Source: 14-2 sp963628035 (GTDB lineage Bacteria; Bacillota; Clostridia; Lachnospirales; Lachnospiraceae). From it: a stretch of DNA of 64,000 nucleotides. The notes beneath the pieces were generated by a model. It searched no databases and was not told where the DNA came from. It worked only from the letters and a program-made list of their open reading frames with translations. The translations under genes and the position numbers were made by a program. Location of the stretch: the NCBI GenBank assembly GCA_963628035.1, contig CAVGED010000122.1, positions 24,596-88,595 on the forward strand. The letters are read 5' to 3'. Below, piece after piece: positions 41,010 through 50,607 of this stretch (position 1 is its first letter; each line of letters opens with the position of its first letter).

Positions 41010-43280
41010 ATGTTGATACGAAAATTATTCCGGACGGCATGGAGCTACAAGGCACAATTCATTTCCATGGTGATTATGATCGCCATCGGCACAGGTGTTT
41101 TTCTCGGCTTTAATATTGAGTGGAAGAGTATTGAGGTCGATACCGATTCCTTTTTTGAAAAGACAAATTATGCGGACTACCGCCTGTATGACGAGACCGG
41201 ATTCTCCAAGGAGGATATTGAGAAGATCCAGGAGATATCCGGTGTGGACGCAGCCACAAGATTTCTTTCGGTAAATGTGGATGTGGCGGACAGCAAGAAG
41301 GCGGTTTCCTTAAATGTATCCGAAAATTATACGGTCTCCACCATGCTGGTGATGGAGGGGGCGGCCTACGACGAAGACTCGGACGGAATCTGGCTGTCGG
41401 ATCAGTTCGCAGAGAAGAATGACTATCAGATCGGAGACACGCTGGACTTGAATTATAAGGGAATTAAAATCAGCGGAGAGATCGTTGGTCTTATCAAATG
41501 CGGTGAAATGATGATCTGCACCGCTGACAGCAATCAGCTCATGCCGGATTTTAAATCCTTTGGATTCGCCTATATTACGGCGAAGAAGCTAAAAGAGGCG
41601 CTGGGTATGGACTTCTATCCGCAGGTCAATGTCCGCTCCGAACTGGAGAAGGCCGAGATGGAGGAGGCAGTGAAGGATGCCCTCGGAAGAACAATCCTTG
41701 TCACCGATAAGGAGGAACATACCTCTTATGCAGGTGCTCAGAGCGAAGCCGAGGAGGGAAAGACCATGGGCGCTGTTCTGCCGGTGATGTTTCTGGCTAT
41801 TGCGGTGCTGACTATGGTTACCACCATGCACCGTATTGCAGCGAACGAGAAGACACAGATCGGTACGCTGAAGGCACTGGGCTTCCGCGACCGCCGGATC
41901 CTCATGCATTATACTTCCTATGGTCTGGTTATCGGGCTTATCGGCTGCGGGCTTGGTATTGCGTTGGGCTACGGAATTGCGGCGGTGATCATCAGTCCAA
42001 ATGGAATGATGAGTACATACTTCGATATACCGGACTGGGCTCTGGTTATGCCGGCCTTCTGCTGGCCGCTGATTATACTGACCGTGGCGCTTCTGACCCT
42101 GATCAGCTATCTGTCCGTCAAGAAGATGCTGCGGGGGACAGCCGCAGATGCCCTGCGCCCGTATGCACCTAAGGCCATGAGGAAAAGTGTCTGGGAACGC
42201 CTGCGGATCTGGGAGAAGCTGTCCTTTGGCACGCGGTGGAATATCCGGGATGTGCTGCGGCATAAGTCGCGCTCGGCCATGACGCTGGTGGGGATTATCG
42301 GCTGTATGATCCTGCTGGTGGGCGGCCTTGGCATGAAGGACACCATGGCTGATTTCATGCGTCTTCTTGATAAGGAGATCAGCAATTATACCACCAAGAT
42401 AAATCTCACCGAAACAGCGCAAAATGAGGAAAGCATCGCGTTGGCAAAGGACGTGGAGGGCGACTGGGTCGCATCCTCCGGCATCAGCTATCGGGGAGAA
42501 ACCATTGTCATGGAGGTGTACCACGCGGATAACGGCAAGATCCGCTTTATCGATGGAAATAACAACAGAATGCTCCTTGGCGATGAGGGCGTCTATCTCT
42601 GCCAGCGGTTGAAGGATACGGCGGATATCGGGGACATCATAGAGATCTCCCCCTACGGAAGCGAGACTACCTACCGCGTAAAGGTGGCAGGCTATTTCCG
42701 GTCAGTCTTATCGGAAACCATCGTCATGACTGACACATATGCCGACCGTGCGGATATCAGTTACCATATCAGCGCCATATACACAGACCGGGCTGCCGCG
42801 GAGGTCGAAAACTCCGGGCTGATCGCCGGAAAGCAGGAGAAGCAGACCATCATAGACAGCTACGACGGCTTTATGGAGATTATGAATATGATGGTGGTGA
42901 TTCTGGTTCTGGCTGCGGTGCTTCTGGGAATCGTGGTGCTCTACAATCTGGGTGTGATGAGCTATGTGGAGCGCAGCCGGGAGCTGGCAACCTTGAAGGT
43001 CTTAGGATTCCGCGATCGTCATATCGGCAGGTTACTCATCAGCCAGAACATCTGGCTCACGGTGATCGGTGTGCTCATCGGACTTCCGGCAGGTGTCGGT
43101 GTGCTCTCGATATTGATGATTACCCTTGCAGATGAGTACGAGCTGAAGATCTGCCTGGGTGTGCTGACCTATTCTGTCAGCATTCTTCTCACCTTTGGCG
43201 TATCGCTGGCGGTAGGTCTCATGGTGGCGAGAAAGAGCAAGAAGATCGACATGGTAGAGGCATTGAAGGCGGCGGAGTGA
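41010..43280 (+). CDS. FtsX-like ABC permease with two permease domains
   Basis: A 756-residue permease partner of the preceding ATPase. It has a first membrane helix (about 15-35), an extracytoplasmic domain (about 40-240), three helices forming an FtsX domain (about 255-370, with ANEKTQIGTLKALGFRDRRI), a joining region with another helix near 430, a second extracytoplasmic domain and a final FtsX domain (about 625-750, with RSRELATLKVLGFRDRHIGR). This double-FtsX plan is typical of Gram-positive MacB-like or lantibiotic-resistance-like permeases. No cognate two-component system is adjacent, which makes the attenuator-like leader the more likely control point. Confidence 0.92.
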   Translation: MLIRKLFRTAWSYKAQFISMVIMIAIGTGVFLGFNIEWKSIEVDTDSFFEKTNYADYRLYDETGFSKEDIEKIQEISGVDAATRFLSVNVDVADSKKAVSLNVSENYTVSTMLVMEGAAYDEDSDGIWLSDQFAEKNDYQIGDTLDLNYKGIKISGEIVGLIKCGEMMICTADSNQLMPDFKSFGFAYITAKKLKEALGMDFYPQVNVRSELEKAEMEEAVKDALGRTILVTDKEEHTSYAGAQSEAEEGKTMGAVLPVMFLAIAVLTMVTTMHRIAANEKTQIGTLKALGFRDRRILMHYTSYGLVIGLIGCGLGIALGYGIAAVIISPNGMMSTYFDIPDWALVMPAFCWPLIILTVALLTLISYLSVKKMLRGTAADALRPYAPKAMRKSVWERLRIWEKLSFGTRWNIRDVLRHKSRSAMTLVGIIGCMILLVGGLGMKDTMADFMRLLDKEISNYTTKINLTETAQNEESIALAKDVEGDWVASSGISYRGETIVMEVYHADNGKIRFIDGNNNRMLLGDEGVYLCQRLKDTADIGDIIEISPYGSETTYRVKVAGYFRSVLSETIVMTDTYADRADISYHISAIYTDRAAAEVENSGLIAGKQEKQTIIDSYDGFMEIMNMMVVILVLAAVLLGIVVLYNLGVMSYVERSRELATLKVLGFRDRHIGRLLISQNIWLTVIGVLIGLPAGVGVLSILMITLADEYELKICLGVLTYSVSILLTFGVSLAVGLMVARKSKKIDMVEALKAAE

Positions 43281-43389
43281 TCGGAACGCGGAACAAGACA
43301 GGATAAATACGGCGATAAAACCAGATGGAATAAAAGCGGCAGCTCCCGGGCATACTGTTCGAAAATAACAGAGGGAGTTGACAACAACA

Positions 43390-43824
43390 ATGATTGAACC
43401 GGATACCATAAAACTGCTGCGGGAATGTGATGCGGGCACCAAGATGGGCGTCACAGCCATCGATGAGGTTCTGGACTATGTCCATGACGACACACTGCGC
43501 AGGCGCCTTGACGACTGTAAAATGAAGCACGACATGCTGAATGAGGAGATACAGACGCTGCTTAGTCAGTACCATGATGAAGGAAAAGAACCGGGTGCTA
43601 TGGCCAAGAGCATGTCCTGGATCAAGACAAATGCCAAGCTGGTGATGAACGAATCGGATGAGACCATCGCAGATCTGATGACAGACGGCTGCAATATGGG
43701 CGTGAAGTCCTTAAACCGTTATCTGAACCAGTACAAGGCCGCCGATGAGGAGAGCAAGGATATCACGAAGCGCCTGATCCGCATCGAGGAGAGCATGGCG
43801 GAGGATGTGAGGCCGTATTTATAG
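43390..43824 (+). CDS. DUF2383-like four-helix-bundle protein
   Basis: A 144-residue all-helical protein resembling the PA2169/DUF2383 family, which has a ferritin-like four-helix bundle. Helical segments include TKMGVTAIDEVLDYVHDD, CKMKHDMLNEEIQTLL and CNMGVKSLNRYLNQYK. I see no complete set of metal ligands. A TTG at 43378 directly abuts GGGAG; the ATG at 43390, twelve bases away, is the better start. It is monocistronic, 109 bases after the permease, and followed by a terminator. Function unknown. Confidence 0.68.
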   Translation: MIEPDTIKLLRECDAGTKMGVTAIDEVLDYVHDDTLRRRLDDCKMKHDMLNEEIQTLLSQYHDEGKEPGAMAKSMSWIKTNAKLVMNESDETIADLMTDGCNMGVKSLNRYLNQYKAADEESKDITKRLIRIEESMAEDVRPYL

Positions 43825-43841
43825 AGAGATTTAATTACAAA

Positions 43842-43870
43842 TCGGCGGCTGTAACAGCCGCCGGGTTATT
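43842..43870 (+). terminator. Terminator after the DUF2383-like gene
   Basis: GGCGGCT (43844-43850) and AGCCGCC (43856-43862) form a stem followed by GGGTTATTTTA. The following 43871-44105 shows no gene, only an AT-rich region with the word AAATGTCA repeated. Confidence 0.75.
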
Positions 43871-44105
43871 TTATGTACACTTTGCGGCGATGCGCGGAAG
43901 GTTACTACTGGCCTTCTTCTTCACGGCTCTCTGTCCGCTCATTCTTGAACATTCTAACAATAATGTATTGAAATGCCATGTCCTTATCTCCATTCTTTGT
44001 CCGGCTTTCAAATCCAAGGGTAAATGAAGATCTTGTTGCGATCGAAAAAATGTCAATTATACTCCGATTTTGTCGGAAAAAATGTCATTTTTCTTCTGTA
44101 TTCTA

Positions 44106-44134
44106 TTGCGTAAATGTCATGATGGCAGTATAAT
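44106..44134 (+). promoter_or_regulatory. Promoter of the DUF4143 ATPase gene
   Basis: TTGCGT (44106-44111), 17 bases and a perfect TATAAT (44129-44134) lie 25 bases before the start codon. Confidence 0.72.
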
Positions 44135-44159
44135 AGAAACACAGTGGAGGTGCAATGGT

Positions 44160-45524
44160 ATGTTGCGTAGAAAAATTGAGCAAAAGATTCGTGAATGGAT
44201 TAGAAACAGCAAAAAGGCTTTACTCATAGATGGTGCACGACAGGTTGGTAAGACCTATATTATCAAAAGTGTGTTGGAAAGCGAAGGCTGTGAATATATA
44301 GAGTTTAACCTTTTGAGAAATCAGGCACTTGCTGATTTACTGGCAAAAAGCGAAACGGTTGATGACATGATTGCCAACCTATCCCTTTTTGCAGACAAAC
44401 CGTTTAAAAAAGGTAAAACATTTATTTTTTTTGATGAGATACAGGAATTTAAGGAGCTTGCAACCAAGATTAAATTCTGGGTGGACGAGGGTTCTTTTCG
44501 ATTTGTATTCAGCGGTTCGCTTCTTGGCGTTGAATTAAAAAACATCAAGTCTGCTCCGGTAGGATATTTAAAAACATACACAATGTATCCTCTTGATTTT
44601 GAAGAGTTTTTGCAGATTTACAATTTTTCAGAAAATCTTCGTGCCTCATTATACCGCTCTTTTGTGGAGAAAAAACCTGTAAATGATGTTGTGCATGAAC
44701 GTATGATGCAAATATTCAATATGTATTTGAACGTTGGCGGTATGCCTGCTGCTGTTGAAAAATTCCGCGAAACCAGAGATTTGGAATATGTAATGGCGGA
44801 ACACGAGGATATTGTTGTGCAGTACAAAAAAGATTTTACTCACTATGAGGTTGAGGAGAAGAAACCGTATTTAACACAAATATACGATTTAATCCCCGCA
44901 GAATTGAACAGCAGCAACAAGCGGTTTAATTTTGCCGACCTAAAGAAAGGGCTTCGCTACTCACGCAGTGAAGACAACTTTATTTGGTTGGCAAGCGCAG
45001 GTGTTGCCTTGCCTGTGTATAATGTCGCAGCCCCGGCTGTTCCGCTATTGTTAAATGAGAAAAGCAGTCTGTTCAAGTTATTCCTTTCGGATGTCGGAAT
45101 GCTGACCACTTTATATGGCAGAGCAACAAAGATGCAGTTACTCACTGGCAATCAGGATATCAATAATGGAGCTCTATATGAAAATGTGGTTGCGCAGGAA
45201 TTGAGAGCCCATAATTTTAAGTTGTATTATTACAACAGCAAAAAGTTCGGTGAACTGGATTTTGTAATTGAGTACAAAGGAAAAGTATTGCCTATAGAAG
45301 TTAAAAGCGGGAAGAACTATCAGCGCCATTCTGCTCTCAGCAATATTATGGAGATATCTGATTATTCAATAGAAGAAGCTTTCGTATTATCGAACTACAA
45401 TGTGGAGGTGAAAGATAATCTCATCTATTATCCTATCTATATGCTTATGTTCATTAAGGATGAAGAAGTTAAGCTTCCAAAAGTGAATTTAGATGATCTA
45501 TCTTTCATGCCGAACGAAGAATAA
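44160..45524 (+). CDS. AAA+ ATPase with DUF4143 domain
   Basis: A 454-residue ATPase of the ATP-binding/DUF4143 family. Residues 25-150 hold an AAA domain: Walker A DGARQVGKTYII, Walker B TFIFFDEIQE, and the sensor-like FVFSGSLLG. The C-terminal DUF4143 region (about 200-400) includes FVIEYKGKVLPIEVKSGKNY, which resembles the catalytic core of PD-(D/E)xK nucleases (D...ExK). In-frame codons extend back to 44070, but GGAGG lies nine bases before the ATG at 44160. Lower GC than its neighbours and solitary position suggest acquisition. The role of these proteins is unproven; defence or mobile-element links are often suspected. Confidence 0.88.
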   Translation: MLRRKIEQKIREWIRNSKKALLIDGARQVGKTYIIKSVLESEGCEYIEFNLLRNQALADLLAKSETVDDMIANLSLFADKPFKKGKTFIFFDEIQEFKELATKIKFWVDEGSFRFVFSGSLLGVELKNIKSAPVGYLKTYTMYPLDFEEFLQIYNFSENLRASLYRSFVEKKPVNDVVHERMMQIFNMYLNVGGMPAAVEKFRETRDLEYVMAEHEDIVVQYKKDFTHYEVEEKKPYLTQIYDLIPAELNSSNKRFNFADLKKGLRYSRSEDNFIWLASAGVALPVYNVAAPAVPLLLNEKSSLFKLFLSDVGMLTTLYGRATKMQLLTGNQDINNGALYENVVAQELRAHNFKLYYYNSKKFGELDFVIEYKGKVLPIEVKSGKNYQRHSALSNIMEISDYSIEEAFVLSNYNVEVKDNLIYYPIYMLMFIKDEEVKLPKVNLDDLSFMPNEE

Positions 45525-45528
45525 AACA

Positions 45529-45563
45529 GGCTCTGGTACTGCCCAAAACCCAGTACCGGAGCC
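45529..45563. terminator. Hairpin between convergent genes
   Basis: GGCTCTGGTACTG and CAGTACCGGAGCC form a stem without a long T tract. It lies six bases after the ATPase stop and may limit read-through in both directions. Confidence 0.6.
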
Positions 45564-45609
45564 GATTTGCATCATTTGGAAAATTTCACAAATCCACCTT
45601 CCTGCCCCA

Positions 45610-46329
45610 TCACTCTACCCTTGTCAGGTTCTGATAAGGGATCATATGCCCTAACTTCGTGATGGTGCGCTCCTGACTCTTATACAGCTTGTTGATCTCG
45701 TTGATCTTCTCCACCGTGGAATCCGGCAGAGTATCAAGCCCTTCCGGGATCGCGCTCTTCTTATAATAAGTCCCGAACACGTAAAATTCGCCGAAATTCG
45801 ACCCATCGGCACGGTACAGATCCATCACAAGGCTGTGTGTCTTCTTGTGGTGTATATGTCCGTATTCCCCCGCCTCGTTGTGGGTGACAACTCTGTCCCA
45901 CTTCTTATAATTAATAACCGTCTGAATATCTTGTGTGATATCCTCCGAGCAAAAACGCCAGTCGCTTCGCTTGTTGTAGATTTTATCCGGGTAAGAGAGG
46001 ATGATGCCCTTGCTGCCAGTCGCTTCCATCACTGCTTCAAACTCGCCTCTTCTCACATCGTCATAGCCTCGTGTGATGCACAGCACCATATAATTGTTCT
46101 CCAAAAGCTCCGCTCCGCCCCAGAGCATCTCATCATCCGGGTGGGCGACGATCATGAGCCTGTCGTAGCCGTCAAGATCCAGTCGGTTCAGATACTCACT
46201 TGTGATCTTCTGGGTGGATATATAAGGAAATATCTCGTGGATCACGTTGTTTGCAATAAAGCCGAGGCAGATCACCAGGGCGATTCCTATGATAATAATG
46301 ATTTTTTTAGATATCCTTTTCTTCTTCAT
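45610..46329 (-). CDS. Membrane-anchored PIG-L/LmbE-type deacetylase
   Basis: A 239-residue zinc-dependent deacetylase of the PIG-L/LmbE family. An N-terminal membrane helix (about 9-28) anchors it. The catalytic domain begins with MIVAHPDDEMLWGG (AHPDDE zinc and base motif, about 60-72) and has the second zinc site as GEYGHIHHKKTH (about 150-161). Family members remove N-acetyl groups from GlcNAc-containing lipids, mycothiol-type thiols or glycans; the outward-facing anchor suggests a cell-wall or glycolipid substrate. It is monocistronic and convergent with the ATPase gene. The upstream gap to 46574 shows no further gene. Confidence 0.9.
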   Translation of the reverse strand: MKKKRISKKIIIIIGIALVICLGFIANNVIHEIFPYISTQKITSEYLNRLDLDGYDRLMIVAHPDDEMLWGGAELLENNYMVLCITRGYDDVRRGEFEAVMEATGSKGIILSYPDKIYNKRSDWRFCSEDITQDIQTVINYKKWDRVVTHNEAGEYGHIHHKKTHSLVMDLYRADGSNFGEFYVFGTYYKKSAIPEGLDTLPDSTVEKINEINKLYKSQERTITKLGHMIPYQNLTRVE

Positions 46330-46574
46330 TTTATTATAAACAGGATATTTGTTCGCTGGAATAATTGCTGATTGCCATGGCGTTTCTATCCTGCATCCTC
46401 CTTCGGTGTAAATAAATCGTATTCCCTATTCACAGAAACCATTGTAGACCTAAAAAGTAAGAATAATATGACAGGAATCTTAAGAATTTTTTAAATAGAG
46501 CCACGGCTATTCGCGGCGTTGCCTCCGGTTCGTGTGAGAAAAGTTTTATCCGGGGAGCTGCTTCACCAGATTTC

Positions 46575-46617
46575 TTGACATTTCAAAGAATGATGTGGTA
46601 TCGTAAAACGTAAGTTT
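46575..46617 (+). promoter_or_regulatory. Promoter and possible operator of the ABC exporter pair
   Basis: TTGACA (46575-46580), 18 bases and TATCGT (46599-46604) form the promoter. The palindrome GTAAAACGTAAGTTTAC overlaps and follows the -10, a plausible repressor site, though no regulator gene is adjacent. Confidence 0.6.
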
Positions 46618-46638
46618 ACAATAGGAGATAAAACAGGA

Positions 46639-48429
46639 ATGCTGAAATATCTGAAGAAATACTGGTTCTGGTATCTGCTTGCCCCACTTTTTATGGTGGG
46701 CGAGATCGCCATGGACCTGATCCAGCCGGACATGATGGCAACGATCGTGGATGACGGCGTGCTGAAGCAGAATCTTGATGTGATCCTAAGCGAAGGCGTC
46801 CGCATGATTCTGCTGGTGCTGTTCGGAGGCTGCTGCGGTCTTCTCTGCGGTGTTTTCACCAACCTGGCGGGGCAGCGGTTTGGAAATGATCTGCGCAAGG
46901 ATCTGTTTGCCAGAATCATGAGCCTGTCGCCCCAGCAGACAGACGCATTTTCCACAGGATCACTGATCACAAGACTGGTCAATGATGTGACGCAGATCCA
47001 GAATATGGTGATGATGTCCGTCCGCGGGATGGTGCGGAGCAGTATCATGTTCCTAGGCGGCATCTTTGCCCTGTATCTGCAGTCGCCGCGGTTTGCGCTG
47101 GTGGTGCTCTGCGCACTTCCGATAGTGATCTTTCTCGTGGTGTTCTTTATGAAAAGAGCAACGCCGCTGTTTTCGGTTGTACAGGAGCGCCTGGATCGTC
47201 TGAACAATGTGATGCAGGAAAATGTGGCCGGAGCCAGGGTGGTGAAGGCTTATGTGAAGGAGAAGCACGAGCTTGCACGATTTGATGAGAGCAACGAAGC
47301 ACTGTGCGGCATCAATTTGAAGGTACAGTCCCTGCTGGCCTTTATGATGCCCTGCATGAATATTGTCCTGAACCTTTGCGTGGTGGCGGTCCTCTGGGTA
47401 GGCGGCGCTGCCGCTCGAAATAACGGCGATATCACCTCCGGACAGATGATGGCGGCCATCACCTATACGGCCATGATCCTGCACGGTGTGACCTTTATGG
47501 CTAACATCTTCCAGACATTTACCAGAGCGAAGGCCTCCATTGACCGTGTGAACGAGGTACTGAAGTGCGAACCGGCCATTGAGGATGGTGCAGGTGTCCG
47601 CAATGATGAGCATGAAAGTAAAACCGGGATGCAGTCAGAGGAGAAGCGTACCGGGGAGAGCGGTGAAACAGCCGGGCTGGGTGAGATCGAATTCCGCGAT
47701 GTCTCCTTCGCCTACCCCGGCAGTGAGGGAAGGGCTATCCTGGAGCATATCAATCTGTTGGTTCGCCCGGGCGAGACCCTGGGGATCATCGGTGCTACCG
47801 GAAGCGGGAAGTCCTCCCTGGTGAACCTGATCCCCCGGTTCTACGATGTCACGGAGGGGCAGGTGCTGGTGGACGGCGTCGATGTCCGCAAATATCGGCT
47901 GCATGAGCTGCGGGAGCGGATCGCCATTGTTCTTCAGAAGGCGGAACTCTACTCCCGTCCCATCGAGGAAAATATCCGCTGGGGCAGGAAGGATGCGGAC
48001 TTTGCAGCGGTGACGGCAGCGGCGAAGGTCGCCCAGGCGGATGGATTTATCCGGGAGGCTAAGGATGGATATCAGACCATAGTGACGGAGGGCGGTCATT
48101 CCCTGTCCGGCGGTCAGAAGCAGAGAATCTCCATCGCCCGTGCGGTTTTGAAGAATGCAGAGATAATGATCTTTGATGATGCCACCAATGCCCTGGATCT
48201 GTCCACGGAGGCACAGTTCTATGCGGCATTGGAGCGGGAATGTCCGGGAACCACCAGGATCATCATAGCCCAGCGCATTGCCTCCATCAAGAATGCTGAC
48301 CGCATTGCAGTGCTGGACGGCGGCACAGTGGTGGATTGCGGTACCCATGAGGAACTGCTTGCGACCTCAGAGATCTACCGGGATATTTATCATTCCCAAC
48401 TGAAATCGGAGAAGGAGGTGGGCGCATGA
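46639..48429 (+). CDS. ABC exporter half-transporter with degenerate ATP site
   Basis: A 596-residue type-I exporter subunit with six membrane helices (about residues 15-300) and an ATPase domain from about 350. Walker A is GATGSGKSS and the signature LSGGQKQR. The Walker B ends in IFDDATNALD, with Asp in place of the catalytic Glu, and the H-loop is AQRI with Gln replacing His. These are the changes found in the degenerate-site subunit of heterodimeric exporters such as BmrC or TM287. A 35-residue charged insertion (about 318-352) precedes the ATPase domain. Its stop overlaps the partner start (ATGA), supporting one heterodimer. Multidrug or peptide export is likely. Confidence 0.93.
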   Translation: MLKYLKKYWFWYLLAPLFMVGEIAMDLIQPDMMATIVDDGVLKQNLDVILSEGVRMILLVLFGGCCGLLCGVFTNLAGQRFGNDLRKDLFARIMSLSPQQTDAFSTGSLITRLVNDVTQIQNMVMMSVRGMVRSSIMFLGGIFALYLQSPRFALVVLCALPIVIFLVVFFMKRATPLFSVVQERLDRLNNVMQENVAGARVVKAYVKEKHELARFDESNEALCGINLKVQSLLAFMMPCMNIVLNLCVVAVLWVGGAAARNNGDITSGQMMAAITYTAMILHGVTFMANIFQTFTRAKASIDRVNEVLKCEPAIEDGAGVRNDEHESKTGMQSEEKRTGESGETAGLGEIEFRDVSFAYPGSEGRAILEHINLLVRPGETLGIIGATGSGKSSLVNLIPRFYDVTEGQVLVDGVDVRKYRLHELRERIAIVLQKAELYSRPIEENIRWGRKDADFAAVTAAAKVAQADGFIREAKDGYQTIVTEGGHSLSGGQKQRISIARAVLKNAEIMIFDDATNALDLSTEAQFYAALERECPGTTRIIIAQRIASIKNADRIAVLDGGTVVDCGTHEELLATSEIYRDIYHSQLKSEKEVGA

Positions 48430-50258
48430 GTGAATCAACCAGGCATTCGGCAGCGGCACAGGTGAATTTCGGACGAGGACCGAGAGGCGGTCCCGGATCA
48501 AGGTTCGCCCAGCCGGTGGAGAAGCCGAAGAATGCGGGACATACCTTGAAGCGGCTGGCCGCATATCTTGAGACGGAGAAGAAGCTGATGCTGGGGCTGT
48601 TCCTGTCGGTGGTTCTGGTGACGCTGACCTCACTGGCTGCGCCTGCACTTCAGGGAGACGGCATCGACCGGATTCTGGATCGGGCCTGGAGTGCCTTGGG
48701 ACGGACGCTGCTGACTCTGTTAGCTGTGTATCTGGTCAACGTGGCCTGCACCTTGTCCCAGACCCTTTTGTCGGCGCATCTGAGCCAGAATATCGTGCGG
48801 CGCATGCGCCACGACCTTTTTGAAAAAATAGACAATCTTTCCATCCCCTACCTGGACACCCATTCCAACGGGGATGTGATGAGCCGTATGACAAATGATG
48901 TGGAGAATATCTCCAACACCATATCCCAGAGCCTGGGGTCATTGTTTTCCGGTGTCCTGACATTGATCGGGACGGTGGCGGTGATGCTTGCCTACTGTTG
49001 GCAGCTGACGCTCATCGTTATGGTAACAGTGGTGATCACCATGGTGGTGACCAAGTGCCTCTCCGGTGTCATGCGCAGAGTTTACCGGAAACGATCGCAG
49101 ATCCTGGGGCGGCTGAATGGTCATTCCGAGGAGATGATCACAGGATATCGCACCATTGTGGCCTATAACCGACAGCGGGATGTGATGGATGAATTTAACG
49201 CTGCATCCGATGAACTGACCAGGGTGAGCATCCAGGCGGAGATTCTGGGCGGATCCATGGGTCCCATTATGAACTGCATCTCCAATATCGGGTTTGTGAT
49301 CGTGGCGGCCTTCGGCGGATATTTTGCCTGGAAGGGTATGATCTCGGTGGGTGTCATCTCGGCTTTTATCATTTACGCAAAGCAGTTTTCAAGGCCTATC
49401 AATGAGATCGCACAGCTCTACGGCACCATTCAGACTGCGGTGGCCGGTGCGGAGCGGGTATTTGAGCTTCTGGATCAGCCGGATGAGGACAACAGCGGCG
49501 ATCTGGAGCTACCTGAGGTCAGGGGAGAGATCACCTTTTCCCATGTAAACTTCTCCTACATTCCGGGGAAGCAGGTGTTGTATGACTTCAATCTGTCGGT
49601 GAAGCCGGGAGAGAAGATCGCCCTGGTGGGAGCTACGGGAAGCGGCAAGACCACGGTGGTAAACCTGCTGATGCGATTTTATCCGGTGGATTCCGGTGAG
49701 ATCCTCATCGACGGCGTGGATATCCGAAAGCTGCGCAGGGATTTCCTGCGGCATAACACAGCCATCGTGCTGCAGGACACAGTGCTTTTTTCCGATACCA
49801 TTGAAAATAATATCCGCTACTCGAACCACGAGGCTTCCCAGGAGGCGCTTGAGTATGCGGCACAGATGAGCAATTCAGCCAGGTTTATCGATAAGCTCCC
49901 CAAGCGTTACCAGACGTTCTTAAAACAGGCCGGAGCGCAGTTGTCCCAGGGGCAGCGCCAGCTTCTGACTATCGCCAGGGCTGTGCTGGCGGATCCGAAG
50001 ATCCTGATTCTGGATGAGGCAACCTCCAGCGTGGATACCCGCACGGAGAAGCGTATCCAGGATGCTATGGTGCGCCTGATGGAGAACCGCACCAGTCTCA
50101 TCATCGCCCATCGGCTGTCCACCATACAAGACGCGGACAAGATCGTGGTTATGGACCAGGGCCGCGTGGTGGAAATGGGAAACCATGAGGAACTGCTGGA
50201 GCGGCAGGGGTATTATTATAAGCTGTATATGACGCAGTTTGCCGGGAAGGAGACTTAA
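48426..50258 (+). CDS. ABC exporter half-transporter with catalytic ATP site
   Basis: A 610-residue partner subunit. A Gly/Arg-rich N-terminal extension (about 1-35) precedes six membrane helices. The ATPase domain has Walker A GATGSGKTT, Walker B ILILDEATSSVD with the catalytic Glu, and H-loop IAHRL. Its signature is LSQGQRQ instead of LSGGQ. With the partner's degenerate Walker B, this yields one consensus and one degenerate ATP site, as in BmrCD, LmrCD and TM287/288. The start overlaps the upstream stop by four bases. Confidence 0.93.
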   Translation: MSESTRHSAAAQVNFGRGPRGGPGSRFAQPVEKPKNAGHTLKRLAAYLETEKKLMLGLFLSVVLVTLTSLAAPALQGDGIDRILDRAWSALGRTLLTLLAVYLVNVACTLSQTLLSAHLSQNIVRRMRHDLFEKIDNLSIPYLDTHSNGDVMSRMTNDVENISNTISQSLGSLFSGVLTLIGTVAVMLAYCWQLTLIVMVTVVITMVVTKCLSGVMRRVYRKRSQILGRLNGHSEEMITGYRTIVAYNRQRDVMDEFNAASDELTRVSIQAEILGGSMGPIMNCISNIGFVIVAAFGGYFAWKGMISVGVISAFIIYAKQFSRPINEIAQLYGTIQTAVAGAERVFELLDQPDEDNSGDLELPEVRGEITFSHVNFSYIPGKQVLYDFNLSVKPGEKIALVGATGSGKTTVVNLLMRFYPVDSGEILIDGVDIRKLRRDFLRHNTAIVLQDTVLFSDTIENNIRYSNHEASQEALEYAAQMSNSARFIDKLPKRYQTFLKQAGAQLSQGQRQLLTIARAVLADPKILILDEATSSVDTRTEKRIQDAMVRLMENRTSLIIAHRLSTIQDADKIVVMDQGRVVEMGNHEELLERQGYYYKLYMTQFAGKET

Positions 50259-50334
50259 TCCTCCCGGCATTCCGGCCATCGACCACAATATCTGGTAGAA
50301 GAATATTTCTTTGCCCCAATCGTATAAAAAACTA

Positions 50335-50364
50335 TTGACGCGGGCAGGCTCATTGTGCTATAGT
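50335..50364 (+). promoter_or_regulatory. Promoter of rpmG-secE-nusG
   Basis: TTGACG (50335-50340), an 18-base spacer and TATAGT (50359-50364) lie 65 bases before rpmG. Confidence 0.72.
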
Positions 50365-50429
50365 AGACTAGCGATGGAAGTAGGTCTTTTTTTTATGCCT
50401 AAAACTAGAAATAAGTGGAGGTGGAAGTT

Positions 50430-50579
50430 GTGCGCACGAAAATTACCCTGGCTTGCACAGAATGCAAGCAGCGGAACTACAACATGACGAAGGATAAGAA
50501 AGCTCATCCTGACAGAATGGAAACAAAAAAGTACTGCAGATTCTGTAAGACACACACGTTGCACAAAGAGACGAAGTAA
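50430..50579 (+). CDS. rpmG: Ribosomal protein bL33
   Basis: A 49-residue protein of the large ribosomal subunit. It has the zinc-binding four-cysteine form (CTEC near residue 9 and CRFC near 37), with NYNMTKDKKAHPDRM between. It starts with GTG, eight bases after GGAGG, which is why it is easily missed. Position directly before secE and nusG is conserved in Firmicutes. Confidence 0.95.
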   Translation: MRTKITLACTECKQRNYNMTKDKKAHPDRMETKKYCRFCKTHTLHKETK

Positions 50580-50607
50580 CGGATCAGGCAGAGGAAGTGA
50601 GGAAGCA

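Noticed and set aside
43871..44056. A 61-codon minus-strand frame between the DUF2383-like gene and the ATPase
   Set aside because: No ribosome binding site or family resemblance; the region looks like AT-rich spacer.
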